A stretch of DNA of 64,000 nucleotides from Chamaea fasciata (taxonomy: Eukaryota > Chordata > Aves > Passeriformes > Sylviidae), in assembly GCA_029207755.1 (NCBI GenBank), contig JARCOQ010000005.1, positions 46,403,563-46,467,562 of the forward strand, given 5' to 3'. The translations under genes were made by a program, and so were the position numbers. Within the stretch, counting starts at the first letter, position 1; every line of letters starts with the position of its first letter. The notes under the pieces are model-generated. The model was not told the DNA's origin, did not search any database, and saw only the letters and a program-made list of their open reading frames with translations. Below are positions 10,685 to 23,361 of this stretch, piece by piece.

Positions 10685-10731
10685 AAAACTGTATTTCTAG
10701 GAGTTTTCATTACTCCTAGAAATACAGTTTT
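10685..10731. repeat. 20-bp perfect inverted repeat with 7-nt loop
   Basis: The arms at 10685-10704 and 10712-10731 are perfect complements over 20 bases, beginning AAAACTGTATTTC on the left. They enclose TTTCATT. No pairing extends beyond the arms. A perfect 20-bp stem is very unlikely by chance in this length of DNA. The short stem and loop are smaller than a usual miRNA precursor. It could be a palindromic duplication formed by template switching or the relic of a small inverted-repeat element. Confidence 0.85.
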
Positions 10732-12288
10732 CTATATCATAACTGATTTCAGCTAATTACTTCTGCCAAAATAATGTTGGGGAATTCTAAGCATTAGCTC
10801 TAAAGCACATTTTAGAATGAGATTTGGAAAATTATTTTGATTTTAACTGAATACTCTCTGCTTCTTTGCAGAGCTCCATTGTTTCAATAAAGTCTTATAG
10901 ACACAGTCTGGTGTTTATATAGATTTGATGTAGCCCATCTGGAGAAGGACGGAACAGAACACAAAAGTTTAGTTTCATCCTGAATCAGGAGAAAACATAA
11001 ACATTTTGCAACATTTCCTGAACAGAATTCCAAAAACTGAGGCTGTAAATATGAAAATGTCCATTTCAAAACATTTCTTTTCCATCTTTTCAAAACATGT
11101 TAATGCAGTTTAAATTTTAATGTCTAACTTGTCAGTGTCACTTTTGTTCTGACATGAACAGATTCTTTTTGAAGCAGATGTTTTGGCATCATTTCCTTAA
11201 AATGTTGAATGATGTTTATGGATTTCTCTATACTTTTCCAATACCTTGGGTCTCCACATCTCTATTCCTGCAACTAACAAGACTTTTAGCCCAGTCCCAA
11301 CTTGCTTGGTCCTAGATTTTGTGATCTGCATTTTTAAATTGAAATCAGATTTTTAGACTAGGGGGATGTGATCCATTAACAACTGTCTGAATCAGGAGCA
11401 ACAAATACATGGATTTGCTAAGCCAGAGGAAGAACCAGTCAAGGCTGTCAGCATGAGGCCAATCTGATGATAGAGCAGAGTAGATGTGCCAGTCGTTTTC
11501 TGTACCTGCATAAACTTCATTACTTCTATTGATTGTAACACATTCCAGGCTATAGCAGCTCTCCATGTAGGAAAAAAGTGTGTAACACTCAGCAAGTCCT
11601 AGGAAAAGATGAAGGCTTCTGGCAAGATGGTGAAAGAAAGGGCATTTTTAGACGTTTAGAAGCTTGTTGAAGAGGCAAACATGAACCTGGATCTTGTAAC
11701 ATTTTGACAGGAAAGACGTGCATGATTTCACCACTAGGGACATCTCCCTTTCAGCCACTCTGACCTTCTTTTTGTCTGGATTCCTTTCCAGCCAGCAGCA
11801 CTTTCTCTAAGGTCTGACCACCTAGAGGTGAGCAGGTGCTATGGCTGTGTCTGGTGAGTGAGCCACGTTTGCACGCTGCAATAAACCCAGACACTTGTAC
11901 CTGGTGATCACACCCTACTCATGTGATGGAGGTGACATCCTGACAGGGCCAGATAAGTAAATATAAAAAGAGATTAAGTGAGGAACCTCTGTCATACCAG
12001 GAATGTACATTGGGATGCCTGTCAGTCTATCCTGTAAAAGGGATCTGTTACTATAAACAGAGAAAAAATTGCCTCTCTGAGAGGCAGGAGCAGGCCATTG
12101 CTCCAGTTAGTGTACTTGTGGGTGATTACAGGATGGACTGAGATGGGGTGTGAGAAGCAGAGACTCTGGACAGACTGCAGTCCTGGCTTGAGAGCCATGT
12201 GGGCCATTCTATGTTCCAACAAGTGTTACAACTGTCTTCACATGAAGGCAGAGTAAGAATTTATTTTAGTAATGGGGATCTAGATAGA

Positions 12289-12305
12289 AGAGAGAGAGAG
12301 AGAGA
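12289..12305 (+). repeat. (AG)n microsatellite
   Basis: Seventeen bases of alternating A and G. Ordinary dinucleotide repeat with no associated feature. Confidence 0.85.
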
Positions 12306-13619
12306 TCCATTTAATGAGTTTTGGCACATATTTTTTTAAGCTTCAAAATCTTAAATGTGTATGTTGAGGCCAAATATTGTCAGTGATTATACGAGTGGAT
12401 CTGACCACAAATATAATGTTCTTTTTTTAGGATTCCCCTGTGATTGTCCTAGAACTGATGAGTGAAGATGCTGTTGTGCTGACCACAGTTATCAAAGTCT
12501 GGTCCAACACCTCATTTATCTGTAGATCTGTGGATCACTATGAGGAGCTGCCATGATTCTTTTTGAAAGGAATTAGGCAGCTTGCTTTTTCCTTTACAGC
12601 AATGGGACAATCCTGTCAAACTGTTTAGTTTTGTGAATGGCTTCATAATATTTTTGGGTGCCATTACACATTCCTGCAAGCTTCATCCATTGTGGCTGAT
12701 TTGTGCATCTGGCTCTCTTAGCTGATGGGATTCTAGAGGGCAACTCCTAGGTGTTGAAAGCTGGAGAACAGTAGACAACATGTGATTCTCCTGCCCTGGG
12801 AGGGGCTCAGGCAGCAACGGTTCTACTTGGGTGTCTTCAGCAATGTCAGATGAGGAGTGCGACTTGCTAACCAGCCTCATGGCAAAAGACTACCAGTATT
12901 GACATTGTCTTAATGAAATTTTTCTGACCAGTAGGGCACTGTAACAAGGAAGTCTCTATTCTCAGAGAACGGCTAGAACAGGATCTGCTTTCTTATACTC
13001 ATCTGGTATCTCAATATATCTCAAAATCTGGTACACAGGGGAATTCTTCATTGTGGAAACCACCTGTGGGAAGCAATATTCCATAGATTTTAGACCTGAG
13101 TCACCTCCACGTGAAAGTAGCAGAAGTTTCTTCTACAAATGAGATTGCAGAAATGGGAGGTTTGGATTATTTCTGGAAAAGGATCACCCTAACCTATAGC
13201 ATAAAAGACCGTTTTAAATAGAGAAACCAGTTACCAAATGCATAGAGTTACTGACATCCAAGATTTCTCGGGCTTAATCCATGAATATCACCACACTGCA
13301 CACTGATGAATCAGTCAAAATAGACCTAGATTTTTAACAGTGGCCCCTAAAAATTATTTTTTCTACTAACAAACAATGCTACATATATTTTCACAGAAAG
13401 TGAAATCTGTTGAAACATAGAGAGGAAATATGTTTTCTGCTTAAAATTCATTGTTAACAAACACTAAATTAGCTTCATACTGGAAATTAGTCATAGAAAA
13501 TTAATGTTCTTTAGCAATGAAATTTATTTCTGAAAATAAGTTGAAACAGCTTATTCTTAGTAAAATGTAAAAGTACTATATCCTGATTCTTCAAATAACT
13601 TCTCCAAAAGTTTGTGCTC

Positions 13620-13634
13620 TTTTTTTTTTTTTTT
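13620..13634 (+). repeat. Poly-T run (T15)
   Basis: Fifteen T residues followed by CTTTCTCC and then AGCGC. The run resembles a polypyrimidine tract before a splice acceptor, but no exon is recognisable after it. Confidence 0.8.
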
Positions 13635-16099
13635 CTTTCTCCAGCGCTGCAAAGGTCTGTGTTATAATAACTTGATTCTTTCTTCTTAGAGATAAGTATT
13701 TGCTAATTGGAACTGCTTTGCTGAAATCCATACTCTTACTGGTTTATAGTCTATCAAGGGGTCTAGAGAGGTAAAGCAAGATGAAACTAAATCATGTTTT
13801 CAAGTAGAGAAGTGATCTTCATTAAAAAGCAAGATAAAATGATTGAAAATATTTAACTGAACTGGTTTTAGAATCCTTTTTCAGAGCCATCTTGATTTTG
13901 AATTTCCTGAATAGGGACTGAGCAGATTAACTTAATACCATAGACTATTAGAAGCACACATAAACATAATAATATTTAGATAAGGAGTAAAATAATTGTT
14001 TACATATGTTTACTGAGAAAGAATAATGTGAATCTAAAGATAAACAGAAAGCCTATTCGAAAATTCTGCTAGTAAATGATACTTGCCAAGACGCCTCTAT
14101 AGTTGATGTATATAGATCCCTGTAGCCGGGAATATGCAGGTGAGAAAGGACACGTGGAGAGGAAGAGTTGCAAAGAAGAACCACAGAAATCTGTGACTAT
14201 GCACAGTTCTAGAAGTCCAGCACATAAGGAAATTCTCTGCACTTGGTAAAATCTACTTATGTAATGCCCATGATAAATAACTCGACAGAGACTGTAATGC
14301 TTGCACCAGGGCTGTAGCAAATCAGGACAAAGGGAACACGCTAACTGAAGATAGATGGAACAGCTGTGCTGGCTTGGGTAAGAAGCAGGGACTTATGTTC
14401 AAAGTAAGGAAGAAAAAGGAAGTTGTCGTTTTTTGAACACAGAACAGAATGATGTTTTAAGCAGGGAAATCTCATGGGGAATTTAAGCCAGTCCTGCAAG
14501 CTGGTTTTATTTTCATCTCTGGGTCAGCACTCAAATGGTGGGGTCTTGCTGCATAGGACAAACACTTCTGAAAGCTTAAATATTCTAGAAAAAAAAAAGC
14601 TAAGGACTAGAAAGAAATTTAGATACCTTACTACAACCAGAGTTGTCTTTATACATTTCTTTTAATTCCAATCCCAGAATAAGAAACTGAAATGCCCATG
14701 TTTCAAAATAATCCACAATTTATTTTGATTTTTATTCTTCAAATTGTCCAACGTTGGAGAGAATTCCAAAGAAGCTGTTAAATTTGGACTATACAGTCGC
14801 TTTGGAAAGAGCAAGTTCCAAATAAAGTTGTGTGGGCATGCAGTTATTGTAGGACCCAAAGAGATATCTGGAGCTATCCTCTGGATATCACTGGAGTCTC
14901 TGCAGGAGCTGGTGCTATGGTGTGCTGGGGTTTGAGGAGAAATTCTCACTGGCAAACATAGATTATACCTCCCCTCCCCCACCCCCCCAGCACAATCTCC
15001 TAGGTCTATAAAGAAATAAAATGTTAATCAAAGATTTATTTAATATCTGAAGATCACCTGAACGTTGTCCATACAGACTCCCACAACATCTGGTTCTTGC
15101 TTGCTGAGAACTAACAAATATCTGGGTACCAAAGGCATGGAGTAACTACAAATCCCCTTAACCTGCCTTTGAATGAAGTGTCAAAAAATGATGTGGTCAA
15201 TTGCCGATGCTGGTGGTGCTTATAAACATGGAATATTTGTAAAGTCAGTTTCTCCAAGAGCAAAAGACAGCAAAATGGAGCTCCTGAGATAGTACAGGCT
15301 TCATGCTTTCAAGTTCTTTTTAAAATTTCCCTAAAAGAACTACATTGCAAACTGAATTGAAGAAAAAAAATATATATATAATTTCTAGAAAACTGTAGAA
15401 TCTAGTTTGAAATGTCTTTAATTTTCCGTATGGAATATTGATATGAATATAAAGAACAATCTGGTTTTGACAAGGTTAATGGAAAGAAAAAAAGAAATCT
15501 AGGAAAAGTACATGGATCCATTTTATTCTTGTGACCACAATGGTTATTCTACCTTTGACTACTTAGAAAAGAAAATAGTTGAGTGAACAGATATAATCTA
15601 ATGTGTCACCAGAAAAGCAAAACAATGAAAAAGAGTGAAAATCTGCTCTTAGTCCTGATTAAGAAATGTAGGAAGTGGAATAATACCTCAGAATTATAGG
15701 ACAGAATATTTATTTCCTAGTAATCAGATAATTAACCATAGACCCATGAAGAGGATGTATATGAATGTTAATGTGCATGTATTTACTGGGAGAAGGGAAA
15801 CAATAATGGGATATTGAAGTGAAGCAGGGAGACACCCAACTCAGCCACTTGGTGGTTTTTATGTAGGAAAGAAAAGCATAAAATCATAGAAATAGTTTTG
15901 TTCTATTATTTTTCTTGAAAGTGTACTATTTTTAAAGCTTGGAAGTCAGGGAGGAAGGAATAAATGCTTTCCAGAGAGTTAGAGAGAGAAGGCTATTTGA
16001 GGAAATTAATTTTGAACTAGATGGTATAGTTAGTCCAAAAAACCCCATGAGAGTATCAGCTTCTAACATAAAAGAAAGTTTTACCTGACTTTAGAAACA

Positions 16100-16113
16100 C
16101 ATGCATATGCATG
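16100..16113. repeat. 14-bp perfect palindrome
   Basis: CATGCATATGCATG is its own reverse complement and contains overlapping ATGCAT/ATGCATAT octamer-like motifs similar to POU-family binding sites. Binding is not shown by sequence alone. Confidence 0.7.
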
Positions 16114-19100
16114 CAGATTGTATACCAACACTAAATATATGGTTTCAAATGTATATTTAATGTCACTGTAAAATGCATATTGATGTTTCAAAAAAAATCT
16201 AAGTACTGAATATTGCTATCGGTGTCAAAGGCCACGCTGCAAATAATCACCGTGTTGTAATGCTGGTCATAATATATTTGAACTATTCAAATATTAGACA
16301 CAAACAGTCTATTCTAAGACTCTTCAGCATAAAATTTATCAAGATATTACTAGCAGGTTGAGAGATGAATTATAGAGTGATCAGAAAAAAGTTGAACAGA
16401 ATCAAAAGATAGTACCTTTACTAGGTGGCTTACTTTATTGGTAACTGTAGTTTCTTCATAATTAACATGAATTATCATTAAAACCACAGAATTTTCATTT
16501 GGAAGTCTAGTCAATTAATTCTTCCTTGAATGTTGTGTTTTGAATAAGTAAAACAAAATCAAATATTCCATATTAAAAAAATCTGTCTTTCCAAATCAAT
16601 GACTTTCTGACAGGATCTATAGGTAAGGCTTTTATGTTTTCCCACAAGAAGAAAGAGAATCAATTAAAGTCTTTTACTACAGTACAAGATTCCTCCTGAA
16701 CAAATACCATGGTGAATCAGAGGACTCAGTAGACTACAAACTATTATAAAATGTATCTATGAATACTGATCCCATATGAAAATGAATGGAATAGTTTAAA
16801 CTACAATGCTACTATTTTGTTTTTGCCTGAGAATTCAAAACAAATGTCTGTCTATGATCATAAATATGGACATATTATACATCCAGACTATGTTCTGAAA
16901 ACATTTCCAGAGTACTTTCTCCATTAAATATTTTCAGATTTTAGTTTCATGACATGAATCAATTAAAAGATATCTCAAAGTTATAGAATATTCACTGAAT
17001 AAAGAAAATATTTATATTTATAATTTTAAGTAAAAAAAAAAAATTAGGCATTTATCAAAGACAAAACTACATTAATGATTCAGAAAATTCCTATCTTCTA
17101 TGGCCAGAAGGTACTGCTACATAAAAAATGCAACGCAAAGGTACAATGACCTTTAGTTCTCTCCCTAGGATCAAATATAAATTCATCCTATATTAATATT
17201 TTACATGGCTACAAAAGAGAGAAATGCGTTATTTTTCTGTATGAAGAGACTGGAATGTCAGACTGTAAGATAATTTATGGCTAGGGGGAGGATCTAAGGA
17301 AGCTCCATCCCAGGAACACTTGTATGCAGGAAGGGTGATAACACACACTCCTCCTGGGCTCATCTGAACAACTGATGAGCTGATGATCAACTCTTGCTGT
17401 TCTTTAGTCACTCTTGACTGACCCGGGCAAGCCACGGGAGGGAATTTCAGAACGCTCATGGCTGCTGCCCCTCTTATCACTCTTAACTTTCCCTTAAATT
17501 GGCCTCTTCCTCCTCCTTGTTTGTAGGGCTCCCTTTAGGCTCAGTTGTTATTTTTCATTCACTCTGGAAAAGCACAACGCAAACTGAGCAAGACGGCAAT
17601 GCAGTACTCGACAGTGATTAAAGATCAGAGAATTGTTGAGGGACACAGCATTTAAAAGGATGTGCTCTGGCCAAGCAAGCTGAGTAGACTGGAGCTGAAC
17701 TGAGGTGCTCGGAAAACAAGATTTAGGTGGAATTATACAGCTAAGCAATTGCTATCTGGAGGAAAATGACATAACAAGAACTGTCTACGAATAATTAAAG
17801 GCATGTCATAAAGTAGGCCATATTTTTTGATTAATCAAAGAAGACTGAGGAACTCATTTAACATGCAGAGGGGAAAATTTAGGTTACGCATTAGGAAAGA
17901 CTGTATAAGATTTGAACAAGTAAGAATTCAAATACAAACCAGTGTGTGCCATCACTAGCCTAAAGTGAAAAACTGTTCAAGAAGTCTTAATTTCTTTGGA
18001 GTTGTTTACAAATAATTAAATAATCTCTGTGCTTCATAAGAGAAAGTATCAGGTGACCCCTAGAGGTCGTCTCAAGACTGAGCAACTCTGCAGCTGCAAT
18101 CTCCTCTGGCTTTTGTCAAAAGGCAACAAAAACATGAAACTGATTAATACCTTTGTACTGTACACAATAACACTGTATTTTAACCACCTTCTGGGTACTT
18201 CAGACATCTGCATACCATGTATGCGATCCATTCATTTTCATAAATGGTTTGCTTCAAATACTGTTAGATTAAGAATGTTAGTGTAACCTTATAAACAGAA
18301 AGTGGTGATTTATAGGCATGAGTGAATAAAAAGCAGACTGAAAAGCCAGAGTATGAAAGAGTACATTTAGTTTTGTCACTAGCAACGTTTTCAAGGCTGC
18401 TGTAGAAATCAAGTCTAAAGTTTTATAACATTGAATTGTGCATGACAGTGACTACATAGTCCCCAATATTATAATTTGCATTGTGGTGAGAAAATCACTG
18501 CCAGCACAGTGCAAAGTCCAGTGCCTGGCAAATGACATTGGATGTTGCATATTTTCATCCATTAAAAAATATCTCAAAGAAATTACTTTTTTCTCTCTTC
18601 CATTTCATAATCCTGTATTTGGAGATCCTCCAAATTTCTTTCTTATTTCTAATGAGTTTTGTGGACAATGGGACTACACTTTTTTCTTTCTAAAAGCTGT
18701 TTGTTCCACCCAACTATGTATTAGTCAGTGGCAATTTTAGCAATCACATTTTTGTCAAGGTAAAATCTTGGAGATGCTTCAACTCATTCTTTTAAAATAG
18801 CATTCATAATTACCCATTCAAATGATTTCTTGAATTTAGCATGGTATTCTTCAAAGGCCAAAAGGGCTGTTAATTAGCTGTAAATTAATCTGAATGTTAT
18901 AGCTTTTATGCATATATTTCCAGCAATACATTTTATGTATGCATGATACATATATCAGTAGAAAAGTAGAAAGGGTCTCAATGACAAAAGTCTGTCAGTA
19001 AATGTAGATGTGACATAATTCTCTATCCATTCATTTGTGATGGGGCAAATGGGTATAGTGGAAGGTGGATTGTTTAGAAAATTCAGTTGACTGTCTTGAG

Positions 19101-22100
19101 GGAAATGTAAGGAAGGCAGCCCAACCAGGTCATTTTAGATTTTTATAATCAAAAATCTGCTAGTTGATAAAGTATCTGAGTTTATCTGGCTGTATGACTT
19201 AGCTTGATTCACCTGTTTTATGACAGTTTTAAATGTCAGTATATCTTCACTTATGAATCTGCAAAGCAATGGCAGGTGGTGATAATGAAATGCGAGCTTT
19301 CAGGGTGTCAGAAAAGGTAGCCCTAGGATAATCAGAATTTTCAAGTTGTTTTCTAATCTGGTGCAACAAATCAAGCAGTTTACTATTGATACAGACAGTT
19401 TTGTTGTTGATAAATAAACCTATATTTTGTAAATTTAAATAATGGATATATGAACAGATATTTACTCAAATAAAGCACCACATTCTATCAACTACATTAT
19501 GTATTTTAGAAACCAAAATCAATTTTAATAATATATTTTCTTCAGCTAAAATTATCTAACAAAAGGCAATCCTAAATAAACATATTGGGGGGTTCAAATG
19601 GAAAATTTCAATAACATTTGTAATACTTTCAAATATGGAACTATTTTTTAAAATTCTTTCTCAAGATATCTTGCATTTTTTTCCCACATGCATAATACTG
19701 CAGATCTCAGCAAATGAAGAATACTGGAATTACAGGAGAGAATAAAATTATTCCTTAAAAATCTGGAATCTAGTATAGTGATTAAAGGAAGTGGAGCATG
19801 CCACTGGAGCAACCTACCACAACTATGAAATTATTCAAAAATAGAACACTTAAGTCTGAGCCTAGAGAGGAACACAGTCTTCTGGATAAAAATAGAGTGG
19901 AAAACATGCTAATGGTTCTATAAAGATGCCCAGTCTGGTTTTGGTACACAATTAAGGTGAAAATAACTTGTTCCTACAAAACTACTGATTTTTCTCTTTG
20001 TTTTTCTTTAGAAGCTCCTGCTCTCTTGGGATATTGTAGAAATTAATTCAGCTTTACTGTTTTTGTATAGCATTCTATAAAAACACAAACTGTTGCATTA
20101 TCTCTAATTATTTTTTGCTATAATCAGCAGTTGCATAAATCAACATCTCTAAATTTTCTCTTCCTTGTGTTAGCATCAGGTGATACAGTGGTCATTGGAA
20201 TGAAATATATTATTGTGTAAAACCTCAGGTTAACTTCTGCCACCAATATGTTCAAACCTAACTACAATAGTTCAATTCCAGAATTAGAGTTCTCATATGG
20301 AAAACTTCTGCTGAAGTTTTAAAAATATAAAATAAAGTATATTCCCTTACCTCTTTTAGGTGAACGGAAGCACATTAATCTTTCAAACTTGAAAAAACTC
20401 ATTTGCTACTCTGTATTTTTCATATTCCAGGAGAAAAATTAAGTTTCTTTTCCACCTTTCCCTGTATTTTTTGGTAACTATATTACAAGATTGTCTAGTG
20501 GCAGACTTCACACATTTCTCCAGTTAGGCCTATTTCCAAACAAGCAAAAAAGCCCCAAATCTGTTACCAAATAAAATAGCCTTTTGTATTTCAGTGACAT
20601 ACCAGTATATTTACAGCTACCTAACTATTGTATTGAGTAAAAAAACAAATAAAGAAAAGGATGACAGCATCAGGATAAGATTCTGTCTTAATGAAAAATG
20701 TGTGATCAGCAAGGAATACTTTAAATTAAGTCCTAAGCAGTACGAGCAGCAGCAAGAGCTGGTAACATTGCCTGACTCTAAGCTCTGAGCAAAGACTTGC
20801 CAAGAGCAAGAAGTCCAGGCTGGAGCTGGGGTGGTCTTCATGAACCAGAGGACTGACCCCCCAGGAAGCAAATAATCCTGAAAGAGAAACTGGATGATCC
20901 AGTTCCATGGAAATTCTTTGGTTTATCAGGTTTGGATAAACAAAGGCAATCACAGCAAACATCCAAAGTTTTCTCCAGGCAAGACTGATGAGGAAAAAAT
21001 TCTTCAGATCAGTTAAGTAATTGCTCTCATTGTTCTCCAATGAAGACCAGGTTTGAGATAAGAAAGGAAGAAAATCTTCCACTGAGAATGAACTACCAGT
21101 AGAATGTTTCCCTGAAAAAGAAGTTTCCTGATGGAAAGACTGTGTCGGTAAGACATTTTGTGTAGTAGTAGTGATTTTATTTAATCAAGTAAGACATTTT
21201 TTGTTGTTGTAGTGTAGGACATTTCATGTGTGTTAAACAAGGAGGAACTCCCCAACTCATCTAAATGTGTGTTAACTGAGAATCATTTTCTTACAGCCCA
21301 GTCAGCTGTTCACTTCTGCCTGCCTGTGCTGAAAACGCCACTTGGCTGGCACGTATCTGAACATAGTTGGTCCTGGAAATGGTGACTCAGTCCCAAGCCC
21401 ACTTCATGTCTTTCTTAGGGCTATAAAGCATTGATTCAATGACACAGAAATCCCACCAAACCCATGAGTGTCAAGGTAGTTAAAAACCAGCTCATGACAG
21501 CTTGATAAGCAACAGACTTTGTGTACAATTTTTACAGGATCTTTTCTTCTAGGTATCAGGGGAAGGGGAGTTGAGACTGTCCAAACTGACAGCTACACTC
21601 TACTGCAGCATGATTAAGGAGATTTCACAGTTATGAATGAAAATTTCCTTCTTTCTAATATATATATTTGACCCCCTTGCATCCTCCCCCTTAAAGAACA
21701 GATATCCCTTGCATTACATTGACAAAAATAAGAAATTAAGATTTGTGTCAGACACTTTCTGGGTAATATTTACCTTCCTGATAGGCCTCTAAAAGTTTCT
21801 GAAAATTCACATGCGTTCAGAGCTGACCATACCAGATGAAAATGTTGAAGTGCTTTATAATTTTAGAGATTATTGCAGGTTACAGCCTCCTAGAACGGTA
21901 GCTAAACAGCTTTTATATTTATCATTTGGACTGTGTAGCTGCCAGATCTTAGTAATTGCAGTCCTCTTTATTGTGATGGATCTTGTGTAAGGAACAAAAT
22001 GCTTCTGGTTGTTTAATGAATGGTGCTTCTCCTTGTGAGTAAATAGCAAAGTAGTACACAAACCACAGGTCATATTATATAAACATGATACCTAACTACT

Positions 22101-23339
22101 TGCAGTTGGAAGGGGAAAAACACTTCTAAAGTTTCCCAGAAAACACATAAATCTTGCTGACTGGCCCTTATTTTGGATAATTTGCTTCATTTTATTCAGT
22201 AAATTACCTAAATTCTGTAAGTCTCATACTGTTTTTTATTTGATACATCCTCTTTTATCATAACTGATATTTTCCTGTTATTTCTCCTTCTGTTCCTGCC
22301 TATTCTCCACATTAATTTTCCACGTCTTGCATTCTCTGATGTTTACTTAAAACTCTTTTAAAAACCCCTATTTTAATTAAATAAGTTTGTAGTGATGTTA
22401 AAGTACATATAAAGTGAGTAAATTCCAGATAATTGAATGAAATATAATCCTAGTTGCAAATCAAAATTTATAAAAGTTCCTAGTGAGACATCAAGGACTT
22501 TGGGGAAAATGTACTAATGTTTTACCAGTTCTACTAATTTACTAGGATTTCATTATATTTATCTAGAAGAATTTTGGTAAAGGAATACAGACACAGGCAG
22601 ATATTCTACCATGTCAGCCAAAGGATTTGAGGTTCAGTTTCAGTACTGATAAAATACAAAAGTACTGCTAAAAATGATCAGAGAATTGATATTTAAAAGT
22701 TAGAGAAAGATCAGCAGCAATAAGACTTCACAGTTTTTCTGGGAATGAGCACTGAAATAAACAGGACTGATCCTGTGCATTGTTGCAGGACAGAGGATTA
22801 AGGTGGTGACAAATTACCAGCTGTAAAGACCAAATTTCATACATGTGACATATTTCTGGGAACTCTGTACTAGTCTGAAATGAGTTTTTATTACATCTTC
22901 CAAACTCTTAGAAGGCTTAACCTCTTGAGAAATTTTCAATTCTTGTACAAAACAGTGCCATCAACTGGCTTCCTTTTTGCCAGTCAAGGATTCCGCTGGA
23001 GAAGCTCTGTGTAGCTGCTGGCTTTGATCTTTGTCCCATTATTTCAGTTTCATGATTCCTCTCAAAGAGTTTTATAATATCCAGTTTATGACAAAAATAA
23101 TTTAACTGCCAAATGAGAACTCCCCTGATAAATCTAAAGTTTCTGGAGGTTTTTAAAAACATGACAGAATACAGCAAAAACTACACTAAAACACACCCTT
23201 TAAACATCTGAAAGAAGCAAGATAAAATGCATTAAAAAACAAAAAGGATTAAAAAGGGCGTCTGGACAAAAAGAGCAATCATGGTAAATATGAGCAAGAG
23301 TTACAGTAAGATCACCTTAGGAACAGTCTCCCGAGATTT

Positions 23340-23361
23340 GGTATGATTTGGAAATCATACC
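23340..23361. repeat. Near-perfect palindrome, 10-bp arms with 2-nt centre
   Basis: GGTATGATTT and AAATCATACC flank GG. This would extrude as a small cruciform at best. No gene context. Confidence 0.75.
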
